A stretch of 5,052 bases of DNA from an uncultured Caulobacteraceae bacterium. Its GTDB lineage: Bacteria; Pseudomonadota; Alphaproteobacteria; Caulobacterales; Caulobacteraceae. The position numbers were made by a program, and so were the translations under genes. This document shows, piece by piece, positions 1 to 5,049 of this stretch. The stretch's first letter is position 1, and every line of letters starts with the position of its first letter. The stretch spans positions 1-5,052 of the forward strand of contig CAMLRH010000210.1 of assembly GCA_946482375.1 (NCBI GenBank), written 5' to 3'. The notes under the pieces are model-generated. The model worked only from the letters and a program-made list of their open reading frames with translations. It was not told where the DNA came from and made no database searches.

Positions 1-753
1 CCAGGTGACCTGCGAGGGCGCGGCGGCGACGCTCACGCCCGAGGCGTCGGCGACCAGGCGCTGGCCGGCTTCCACGCGTACGGGACGGGAGAAGAGGCCC
101 GAGGGCTGCACGACAACCACGCCTTCCGAGACGGTGATGCAGAGCTGCTCCGAGCCGACGTCGACGTTGAAGGCCGTGCCGGCGGCGCTGACCGCGCCGA
201 AGGGCGTCTTGACGACGAAGGGCCGGCGTTCATCGCGGACGACGCGGAAGAAGGCCTCGCCCCGGTCCAGCTTGATCTCGCGACGCTGCCCGGAAACGCG
301 GACCTGCACGCCCGTCATGGCGCCGACCTGCACCTGCGAGCCGTCGGCGAGCGCGGCCTGCTTGTGCTCGGCGCGGGCGGTGGTGATAGCCTGGGCCTCG
401 CCGCCGGGCGCGATCACGTTAAAGGCAGCCGCCCCGCCGATCACCGCGACCGCCAGGCTGGCGGCGATCAGCGCGGGGCGGAGGGCGCGCCGGGGTTGCC
501 CGCGCCAGTCGGCGACCGGGGTGCGGCCGTCGTAACGGTCCTGCGCCAGCTCGGCGATGGTCGGGCGGTCGGCGGCCGAGCCGCCCAGGGTCCAGGCGTC
601 GGTGACGCGGTCGTAGGCGGCGCGGTGCGCCGGCGAACGCGCCAGCCAGGCTTGCCACAGGGCGATCTCGTCGGCGGAGACGTCGTCGTCCAGCAGGCGG
701 ACGAACCATTCGCGGGCCTCGGCGGCCACTTTGTGGTCGGCGCGCGGGGTCAT
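1..753 (-). CDS. FecR family anti-sigma factor / transmembrane signal sensor (3' end outside window)
   Basis: The reading frame is open from ATG at 753 to the window edge, giving 251 residues without a stop; the C-terminus is missing. Residues 11-50 match the cytoplasmic N-terminal domain of FecR proteins (DUF4880 type), with the usual tryptophans in EWFVRLL and ALWQAWLARSP. Residues 91-115 (LRPALIAASLAVAVIGGAAA and onward) form one membrane segment. Residues 133-213 are the periplasmic FecR domain: ALADGSQVQV, IKLDRGEAFFRV, RPFVVKTPFG, GTAFNVDV and SEGVVVVQ. In this family the N-terminal part holds or activates the partner sigma factor, and the periplasmic part senses a signal from a TonB-dependent receptor. 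The start overlaps the sigma stop codon (ATGA, 750-753), so the two are translationally coupled. A strong GGAGG (761-765) sits 7 bases upstream. Family members usually have some 60-80 more residues. The family call is firm; the signal sensed is unknown. Confidence 0.93.
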   Translation of the reverse strand, partial: MTPRADHKVAAEAREWFVRLLDDDVSADEIALWQAWLARSPAHRAAYDRVTDAWTLGGSAADRPTIAELAQDRYDGRTPVADWRGQPRRALRPALIAASLAVAVIGGAAAFNVIAPGGEAQAITTARAEHKQAALADGSQVQVGAMTGVQVRVSGQRREIKLDRGEAFFRVVRDERRPFVVKTPFGAVSAAGTAFNVDVGSEQLCITVSEGVVVVQPSGLFSRPVRVEAGQRLVADASGVSVAAAPSQVTW

Positions 754-1283
754 AGCGCGGCCTCCAGATGTTCCAGCGCCCGGACGAGGTAGAGCCTCAC
801 CATGCGGTCGCTGACGCCGAGGTGGGCGGCGATGCGGGCGCTGGCCCAACCCTCGCGGCGGCTGAGCAGGAAGGCCTCGCGGCAGCGCGGCGGCAGTTCG
901 GAGAGCGCCAGTTCGACGGCGGCCAGCTGCTCGCGGGCGGCCAGAGCCCTTTCCTGCGTCGCCGGTTCGTCGTGTTCGAAGAACAGGCTGTCCTGCTGGA
1001 CACGGCTCTGGACGGCGCGGCGGCGCAGGAGGTCGGTCGCCACGTTGGCGGCGATGCGGAAGAGGTAGGCGCGCAGGAACGACAGCTGGCCCGGATCGTC
1101 GAGCTGGAGCAGGCGGACGTAGGCCTCCTGCGCCGCCTCCCTCGCGTCGGCCTCGCTGTGCAGGCGCGCCCTGAGGAACCGCAGCAGGGTGTCGTTGTGC
1201 TCACGGAACAGGCTCTCGATCCGGGAATTGGCCGCGCCCCCCGGCTCGCCCTCGAAGACCTGGTCCGCATGCGCCTCGGCCAT
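750..1283 (-). CDS. ECF RNA polymerase sigma factor, FecI-like (sigma-70 family)
   Basis: The product has 177 residues. Region 2 spans about residues 21-89: LFREHNDTLLRFLRARL, then AREAAQEAYVRLLQ (core binding and -10 recognition) and FLRAYLFRIAANVATDLLRRR. Region 4 spans about 122-177: LSELPPRCREAFLLSRREG, then a helix-turn-helix in SARIAAHLGVSDRMVRLYLVRAL that would read the -35 element. There is no region 3, as expected for ECF factors. The frame is open further upstream, to an ATG at 1451, but that would run 88 bases into the neighbouring glycosylase gene. The ATG at 1283 is preceded by AAGG about 6 bases away and leaves a normal-length protein. The fecR-like gene follows with a 4-base overlap. 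FecI/FecR pairs usually switch on an adjacent TonB-dependent receptor gene for iron-chelate or glycan uptake. The target is outside the window and no ECF-type promoter is evident here. Confidence 0.95.
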   Translation of the reverse strand: MAEAHADQVFEGEPGGAANSRIESLFREHNDTLLRFLRARLHSEADAREAAQEAYVRLLQLDDPGQLSFLRAYLFRIAANVATDLLRRRAVQSRVQQDSLFFEHDEPATQERALAAREQLAAVELALSELPPRCREAFLLSRREGWASARIAAHLGVSDRMVRLYLVRALEHLEAAL

Positions 1284-1363
1284 CGCAACCTTGAGCAAAC
1301 GCCGCCGCCTCACGGATGTAAAGGCGGCCACGGCCAAGACGAACGAGCCGTGGGAAGCGGAAG
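1284..1363 (-). other. Intergenic leader of the sigma/fecR operon
   Basis: This is the 80-base gap between the stop of the glycosylase gene and the start of the sigma factor, both on the minus strand. It is the only space for an operon-specific promoter, unless the sigma gene is read through from the glycosylase gene. Apart from the AAGG Shine-Dalgarno just before 1283 I cannot identify a convincing -35/-10 pair or a terminator hairpin with a T-run. If read-through occurs, the SOS-type promoter upstream of the glycosylase could reach the sigma pair; this is speculation. Confidence 0.4.
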
Positions 1364-2089
1364 TCAGCTCTTCGGAAAAAGCGTCACGATGGGCGCGCGG
1401 ACGGCGACATCGACCCTCGGGCACAGGGATTTCAGTGGGCAACGGCCGCACAGCGCCAGCTGGGCCGCGCAGGTGTCCTGGCCCAGGCCCTTGAACAGCC
1501 AGTGGAGTTCGAACAGGTCTTCAGAGGTCCAGTCGGCCGGGATCAGCGACATCATCCGCTCGTAGGCGTCGGCGACATCGCCCTTGCGGTCGGTCAGGCC
1601 GAGCCGGCGCAGCACGCGATACACATGGGTGTCGATGACGAAGGCGCGCATCTCGAGCGTGCTGAAGTTCAGCGTCGCCGCGGCGTTCCGCGGCCCGATG
1701 CCCGGCAGCTGCTGCAGCCAGTTCACGGCGTCCTCGACCGTGTGTTCGGCGAGGAAGCTCATATCGAGGCCGTGGGGACGTGTCCGCAGGACACGAATGA
1801 GCACCGGTAGTTGCCGCGCCTTCTGGTCGGCGTGGGTGGTGGCCGCGAGTATCTTTTCGATATCCCCCGGCATCGTATCGCCGAGTAGATTCCAGTCGGG
1901 AAACGCCTCGCGAAGCTGGACGAACACGGCCCAGGAGACCGCGTCGTAGGTGCGGGCGCTGACCACCGACTTGATCATCTGCGACAGCGGATCCAGGCGC
2001 CGGAGTGGCCGCTGCGGGCCAAACAGTCCCAGCAGCTGCTCGCGCACCTGCGGCAGGATCGGCGGTTCCAGGTCGAACAGCAGCTGCAT
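1364..2089 (-). CDS. Endonuclease III-family (HhH-GPD, 4Fe-4S) DNA glycosylase, non-canonical active site
   Basis: From ATG at 2089 the product has 241 residues. It carries the HhH-GPD fold of base-excision glycosylases. The helix-hairpin-helix is LPGIGPRNAAATLNF (residues 128-142). The catalytic Asp is D153 in VIDTHVYRVLRRLGL, equivalent to D138 of E. coli Nth. The C-terminal iron-sulfur loop has C207, C214, C217 and C223, spaced C-X6-C-X2-C-X5-C exactly as in Nth. By eye alignment, the Lys that gives Nth its lyase activity (K120, GVGRKTAN) is R134 here, and the gap-filling Gln of LSAQATD is Arg in VSARTYD (R46). It may therefore be a monofunctional glycosylase or have an altered damage range. 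Upstream in-frame starts exist (TTG at 2125, ATG at 2119), but a LexA box at 2103-2117 lies between them and 2089, so 2089 is preferred; no clear Shine-Dalgarno precedes it. The role is DNA repair; the substrate is not determinable from sequence. Confidence 0.9.
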   Translation of the reverse strand: MQLLFDLEPPILPQVREQLLGLFGPQRPLRRLDPLSQMIKSVVSARTYDAVSWAVFVQLREAFPDWNLLGDTMPGDIEKILAATTHADQKARQLPVLIRVLRTRPHGLDMSFLAEHTVEDAVNWLQQLPGIGPRNAAATLNFSTLEMRAFVIDTHVYRVLRRLGLTDRKGDVADAYERMMSLIPADWTSEDLFELHWLFKGLGQDTCAAQLALCGRCPLKSLCPRVDVAVRAPIVTLFPKS

Positions 2090-2096
2090 GAGATCG

Positions 2097-2125
2097 AGAC
2101 TAGAACAAAATAAGAACATGTGCAA
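2097..2125 (-). promoter_or_regulatory. Putative sigma-70-type promoter of the glycosylase gene, with the LexA box in its spacer
   Basis: On the minus strand TTGCAC (2120-2125) and TAGTCT (2097-2102) are 17 bases apart, a fit to a -35/-10 pair, although the -10 is a weak match. The LexA box fills most of the spacer and ends directly at the -10, so bound LexA would block polymerase. Transcription would then start near 2089-2090, on or next to the ATG, giving a leaderless mRNA. That agrees with the lack of a Shine-Dalgarno. The assignment is by eye only. Confidence 0.45.
2103..2117 (-). promoter_or_regulatory. LexA (SOS) operator, alphaproteobacterial GTTC-N7-GTTC type
   Basis: On the minus strand the sequence reads GTTCTTATTTTGTTC, a perfect direct repeat of GTTC with a 7-base AT-only spacer. 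This is the known LexA site form of alphaproteobacteria such as Caulobacter and Rhizobium. It ends 13 bases before the ATG at 2089 of a DNA-repair gene, which is where an operator should be. The local AT-richness stands out from the GC-rich surroundings. It implies that the glycosylase gene is repressed by LexA and induced by DNA damage. Confidence 0.8.
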
Positions 2126-2153
2126 CTTCGGAGGGCCGTGTTAGACGGCGGGC

Positions 2154-3101
2154 ATGCCGCGCATCACCGCCCGCCACGAGAGCCTGCCGCTCACCGCGCC
2201 GTTCCGGATTTCCCGTGGGGTGAAGACCGCGGCCGAGGTTGTGGTGGTCGAGGTCGAGCAGGACGGCGTGGTCGGGCGCGGCGAAGCGGTCCCCTACGCC
2301 CGCTATGACGAGACGGTGGAAAGCGTGCTGGCGCAAATTGCGGCGGGCGGCGACCTGCCGGCGGGCGCGGCGCGGAACGCCGTCGACCTGGCGCTTTGGG
2401 ACCTACGGGCGCGCTTGGAGGGCCGCTCGGTCGCGGAGATCACCGGGCGACCGCTGCCGGACGAGATGGTCACGGCGGTGACGGTGAGCCTGGATGCGCC
2501 GGACGCCATGCACGCGGCGGCGCTGAAGGTCGCCGACGCGCCGCTCATCAAGGTCAAGGTCGATGCGGGCGAGCCCGAGGCGCAGATCAGGGCGGTCGCC
2601 GACGCCGCGCCGAACGCCCGGCTGATCGTCGATCCGAACGAGGGCTGGGATTTCGACCTTCTGGACTCGCTTCAGGTCGTCTTGGCCGATTTGCACATAG
2701 ACGTTCTGGAGCAGCCTATCCCCGCTTCCGACGACGCCATGTTGGAGGGCTACAAGCCCGCCGTCCCGATCATGGCCGACGAGGCGGCGCACACGGCCGA
2801 CGACCTCGAGGCGCTGCGCGGCAAGTACCAGGCGGTGAACATCAAGCTCGACAAATCGGGCGGCCTGACCGAGGCGCTGGTCATGCTGGATCGCGCTCGC
2901 GAACTCGGCTTCCAGGTGATGACCGGCTGCATGGTCGCCTCCTCGCTGGCCATCGTCCCGGCGCTGCACATTGCGGGCTCAAGCGACTTCGCCGACCTCG
3001 ACGGGCCGTGGTGGATCAGGGACGACCGGCCGGGCGGCGTGCGCATCGAGGGCGGACGCCTCTATCGCCCCGCGCGCGGCTTCTGGGGCGAGCCCTCATA
3101 A
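2154..3101 (+). CDS. dgcA: Enolase-superfamily dipeptide epimerase / N-acetyl-D-glutamate racemase (AEE/DgcA type)
   Basis: The product has 315 residues and resembles E. coli L-Ala-D/L-Glu epimerase YcjG along its whole length. The N-terminal capping domain (1-105) includes FRISRGVKTAAEVVVVE and GRGEAVPYARYDETVESV, then AGAARNAVDLALWDL. The TIM-barrel has the acid-base lysine pair K133/K135 (LIKVKVD), metal ligands D160 (LIVDPN), E186 (LEQP) and D209 (ADE), the opposite catalytic Lys K231 (VNIKLDKSGGLTEAL), and the specificity loop D281-L-D283 (FADLDGP). All catalytic residues are present, so it should be an active Mg-dependent 1,1-proton-transfer enzyme. Two related functions fit: epimerising L-Ala-D-Glu from peptidoglycan, or racemising N-acetyl-D-Glu (DgcA). 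The C-terminal FWGEP tail is like alphaproteobacterial DgcA proteins as I recall them, but the usual partner dgcN is not in the window. An in-frame TAG at 2142 fixes the ATG at 2154. Its Shine-Dalgarno is odd: GGAGGG (2130-2135) is 18 bases away and GGCGGG (2147-2152) only one. Confidence 0.88.
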   Translation: MPRITARHESLPLTAPFRISRGVKTAAEVVVVEVEQDGVVGRGEAVPYARYDETVESVLAQIAAGGDLPAGAARNAVDLALWDLRARLEGRSVAEITGRPLPDEMVTAVTVSLDAPDAMHAAALKVADAPLIKVKVDAGEPEAQIRAVADAAPNARLIVDPNEGWDFDLLDSLQVVLADLHIDVLEQPIPASDDAMLEGYKPAVPIMADEAAHTADDLEALRGKYQAVNIKLDKSGGLTEALVMLDRARELGFQVMTGCMVASSLAIVPALHIAGSSDFADLDGPWWIRDDRPGGVRIEGGRLYRPARGFWGEPS

Positions 3102-3102
3102 A

Positions 3103-3192
3103 TCCGATTGTCCCCGCGAAGGCGGGGACCCAAGCTGCGGTCCAGCTGGCGGCGAGTCCGCTTGGGTTCCCGCCTTCGCGGGAATGATCGGA
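3103..3192. repeat. REPIN-like pair of inverted hairpin repeats
   Basis: Two 33-base copies lie in opposite orientation: 3103-3135 and, reverse-complemented, 3160-3192. They match at 29 of 33 positions and are separated by 24 bases. Each copy holds its own hairpin: 3110-3129 (8-bp stem, loop GAAG) and 3167-3184 (7-bp stem, loop CTTC). The core CCCGCGAAGGCGGG is typical of dispersed intergenic repeats in alphaproteobacterial and related GC-rich genomes (recollection, not searched). It fills nearly the whole gap between the epimerase and transporter genes. There is no T-run, so it is not a standard intrinsic terminator, though it could stabilise mRNA ends or weaken read-through. Confidence 0.85.
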
Positions 3193-3194
3193 GG
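3190..3194 (+). promoter_or_regulatory. Shine-Dalgarno of the symporter gene, overlapping the repeat arm
   Basis: GGAGG sits 5 bases before the ATG at 3200 and fixes that start. Its first three bases (3190-3192) are also the outermost bases of the right repeat arm and can pair with TCC at 3103-3105. Folding of the whole inverted repeat could therefore partly hide the ribosome site. Confidence 0.7.
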
Positions 3195-3199
3195 ACGAG

Positions 3200-4483
3200 A
3201 TGTCCGAGACCACCGCTCCCACGCACAGCCTCTCGCGCTTCAGCCGGCTCTGGTTCGGGACGGTGCTGTGGAAGCGCATCCTCATCGCGCTGGTGCTGGG
3301 CGCCATCGTCGGGCTGGCCTGGGGCGACGGCGCGGCCTCGATCAAATGGATCGGCGACCTCTTCGTGCGGCTGATCCGGATGATGGTCGTGCCGCTGGTG
3401 TTCGTCTCCATCGCCGCGGGCGTGACCGCGCTGATCGACCCCAAGCGGATAGGCTCGATCGGGGTGAAGACCATCGGCCTCTACCTCTTCACCACCGCCA
3501 TCGCGGCCGCCGTCGGCCTCACGCTCGGGACCATCGTCCAGCCGGGCCTGGGCGCGAACTTCGCCGGGGCAACGCCGCACGTCATCGACGCGGGCAAGGA
3601 CGTCGGCCTTCAGCTGCTGGAGATCGTGCCGCTCAACCCGTTCGAGGCGTTGGCGAAGGGCGACCTGCTGGCGGTGATCTTCTTCGCCATCTTCCTCGGG
3701 GCCGGCGTCCTGGCCTGCGGCGATCGGGCCAAGACCGTGGGAGATACGCTGCAGGTGCTCTCGGACGTGCTGCTGAAGATGGTCGGCTTCGTCATGGAGC
3801 TGGCGCCCTTCGGCGTCTTCGCCCTGATCGCGGCGGTCATGGGCACGAGTGGACCGCAGACCTTCGTGTCCGTCTTCTCGCTCGCCATGTGCGTTGTGGC
3901 CGGGTGCCTGTTCCAGAGCATCGTCGTCCATGGGCTGGTGGTGCGGCTGCTCGGCTGGCTGCCGGCCTGGCCCTTCTTCCGCGACATCGGCGACGCGGTG
4001 ATGGTGGCCTTCTCGACCTCCTCGTCCTCCGCGACCCTGCCGGTGTCGATGCGGGTGGCCGAGAAGAACCTTGGCATCAGCCCCGTCATAGCCTCGACCG
4101 CTTTGCCGCTTGGCACGACGGTGAGCATGGACGGCACCGCTCTCTACGTCGCGCTGCTGGCGATGTTCGCGGCGCAGGCGTTCGGCATCCACCTGACCCT
4201 GGAGCAGTACTTCATCATCGGCCTGACCACGGTGATGGTGGCGGTCGGCACGGCGCCCGTGCCGTCGGCCTCGCTGTTCATGCTGGCGGGCGTACTGACC
4301 ACCTTCGGGGTCACGGCCGAGCAGACGGCGCTGCTGGTCGGCTTCATCCTACCCTTCGACCGCATCCTGGATATGACGCGGACGGTCTCGAACAACACCT
4401 CCGACCTTGCCGTCGCCACCGTCGTGGCTCGTTGGGAGAAGGAGTTGGATATGGACGCTTATCTCGCCAAGCCGGTCGAGTAA
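3200..4483 (+). CDS. Dicarboxylate/amino acid:cation symporter (DAACS, GltP/GltPh family)
   Basis: The product has 427 residues, the usual family length, and is an inner-membrane protein with eight transmembrane helices and two re-entrant hairpins. HP1 is the serine-rich FSTSSSSATLPVS (271-283). TM7 has SMDGTALY (309-316). HP2 is VAVGTAPVPSASL (347-359). TM8 has FDRILDMTRTVSNNTSDLA (386-404). By eye alignment to archaeal GltPh, D391, R394, N398 and D402 match D394, R397, N401 and D405; the Arg binds the side-chain carboxylate of acidic substrates, so aspartate, glutamate or a C4-dicarboxylate is likely. Two departures stand out: Ser309 replaces the Na-site Asn of NMDGT, and the HP2 tip GVPGAG is PVPSAS. 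It follows the epimerase on the same strand by 98 bases, mostly palindrome, so co-transcription is possible. Its 3' end overlaps the convergent VOC gene by 25 bases. GltP versus DctA cannot be settled from sequence. Confidence 0.93.
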   Translation: MSETTAPTHSLSRFSRLWFGTVLWKRILIALVLGAIVGLAWGDGAASIKWIGDLFVRLIRMMVVPLVFVSIAAGVTALIDPKRIGSIGVKTIGLYLFTTAIAAAVGLTLGTIVQPGLGANFAGATPHVIDAGKDVGLQLLEIVPLNPFEALAKGDLLAVIFFAIFLGAGVLACGDRAKTVGDTLQVLSDVLLKMVGFVMELAPFGVFALIAAVMGTSGPQTFVSVFSLAMCVVAGCLFQSIVVHGLVVRLLGWLPAWPFFRDIGDAVMVAFSTSSSSATLPVSMRVAEKNLGISPVIASTALPLGTTVSMDGTALYVALLAMFAAQAFGIHLTLEQYFIIGLTTVMVAVGTAPVPSASLFMLAGVLTTFGVTAEQTALLVGFILPFDRILDMTRTVSNNTSDLAVATVVARWEKELDMDAYLAKPVE

Positions 4484-4884
4484 GGCGGACCCTTCAGCTC
4501 GACAACGTTGCCTTCGGGGTCGTTGATATAGATCGACGGCCCGTCGCCCTCCGCGCCGAAGCGGCTAACGACCTCGCCGCCGTCGATGCCGTGGTCCGTC
4601 AGGAAGGCCAGGATCGCCTCGCCGTCGAACGGCTCAACGCGCAGGCAGAAGTGGTCCATGTTGCGCGCCGCCTTGCCCGGCGCCTCGCCGCCCATCCGGC
4701 CGAGCACGCCGTTCACGTCGACGAGGTCGATCATCGAGCGGCCGGCCTGCAGCTGCACCAGCCCGATCTTCTCCTGCACCTTGGCGACGCTGCAGCCCAG
4801 CACGTCGCAATAGAAGGCGCGCATGCGCTCGGGGTCGCTGACCCGGAGCACGACGTGGTCGATGTCCCTGATCTTGATGGCCAT
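4459..4884 (-). CDS. VOC family protein (glyoxalase/dioxygenase-like fold)
   Basis: From ATG at 4884 the product has 141 residues, a typical single-subunit size with two beta-alpha-beta-beta-beta modules. Module 1 runs from DIDHVVLRVSDPERMRAFY (8-25) to SMIDLVDV; module 2 from NMDHFCLRVEPFDGEAI (75-91) to YINDPEGNVVELKGPP (119-134). The expected metal-ligand positions are filled: H10, D53, H78 and E129, compared with His/Glu/His/Glu of E. coli glyoxalase I, so it is probably a metal-dependent lyase, isomerase or dioxygenase; the substrate is unknown. The frame is open to 5013, but those extra 43 codons translate the palindromic repeat and give proline-rich low-complexity sequence, so 4884 is preferred. 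A GGGAG (4896-4900) lies 11 bases upstream, at the edge of that repeat. The gene is tail-to-tail with the symporter gene, overlapping 25 bases. No functional link to its neighbours is evident. Confidence 0.88.
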   Translation of the reverse strand: MAIKIRDIDHVVLRVSDPERMRAFYCDVLGCSVAKVQEKIGLVQLQAGRSMIDLVDVNGVLGRMGGEAPGKAARNMDHFCLRVEPFDGEAILAFLTDHGIDGGEVVSRFGAEGDGPSIYINDPEGNVVELKGPPYSTGLAR

Positions 4885-4897
4885 AAGCCGGAATACT

Positions 4898-5049
4898 CCC
4901 TTCCCCCTCGAGGGGGGAAGGGTCGGGGATGGGGGTGTGAGCAGGGAGATGACGGGAAGGCGCGGGAGGCTCCGAGCCCAACAGCGCCTTCCGCCCAATC
5001 TCAGCGGCCACACCCTCCACCCTGCCCTCCTCCCCTCGAGGGAGGAGGG
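4898..5049. repeat. 152-base nested palindrome (two terminal hairpins plus central inverted repeat)
   Basis: Terminal hairpins lie at 4898-4922 and 5025-5049, each with 10-bp C-rich/G-rich arms around CTCGAG. A central inverted repeat has GGAAGGCGC at 4955-4963 and GCGCCTTCC at 4984-4992. All share one axis at 4973.5, and the sequence between is also imperfectly complementary (for example GGTGTGAG on the left and CCACACCC on the right). The stretch from 4885 to the window end holds no gene I can support. It resembles a dispersed intergenic palindrome or MITE-like element; there is no transposase and no obvious target-site duplication in view. Confidence 0.75.

Noticed and set aside
5..535. 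Open frame of 176 codons on the plus strand opposite the fecR-like gene.
   Set aside because: It is antisense to a clear FecR-domain frame and has a biased Thr/Arg/Ala composition.
1284..1451. N-terminal extension of the sigma factor to an ATG at 1451.
   Set aside because: It would overlap the glycosylase gene by 88 bases and adds an Arg-rich sequence unlike sigma factors; the ATG at 1283 has a Shine-Dalgarno and gives the normal length.
768..1565. Open frame of 265 codons on the plus strand opposite the sigma factor.
   Set aside because: It is antisense to a well-supported gene and runs across an intergenic gap into the glycosylase gene; no recognisable fold.
2090..2125. Longer starts of the glycosylase gene (TTG 2125, ATG 2119).
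   Set aside because: They place the LexA box and the putative -10 inside the coding region; the added residues (HMFLFCSSLDL) are not part of the fold.
3110..3129. Intrinsic terminator after the epimerase gene.
   Set aside because: The hairpin is strong but has no following T-run, and it is better explained as one half of an inverted repeat pair.
2396..3187. Open frame of 263 codons in another frame of the epimerase gene.
   Set aside because: It gives Arg/Gly/Ala-rich sequence and ends within the palindromic repeat; the epimerase frame has all its catalytic motifs.
3062..4192. Open frame of 376 codons on the minus strand opposite the symporter.
   Set aside because: It gives Arg/His/Asp/Gly-rich low-complexity sequence with no domain, as expected opposite a GC-rich membrane-protein gene.
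4885..5013. N-terminal extension of the VOC protein by 43 codons.
   Set aside because: The added part is translated palindromic repeat, and the fold begins directly after the ATG at 4884.
4898..5049. CRISPR array or insertion-sequence ends.
   Set aside because: There are only two hairpin units in inverted, not direct, orientation, no spacer series, no transposase gene and no visible target duplication.
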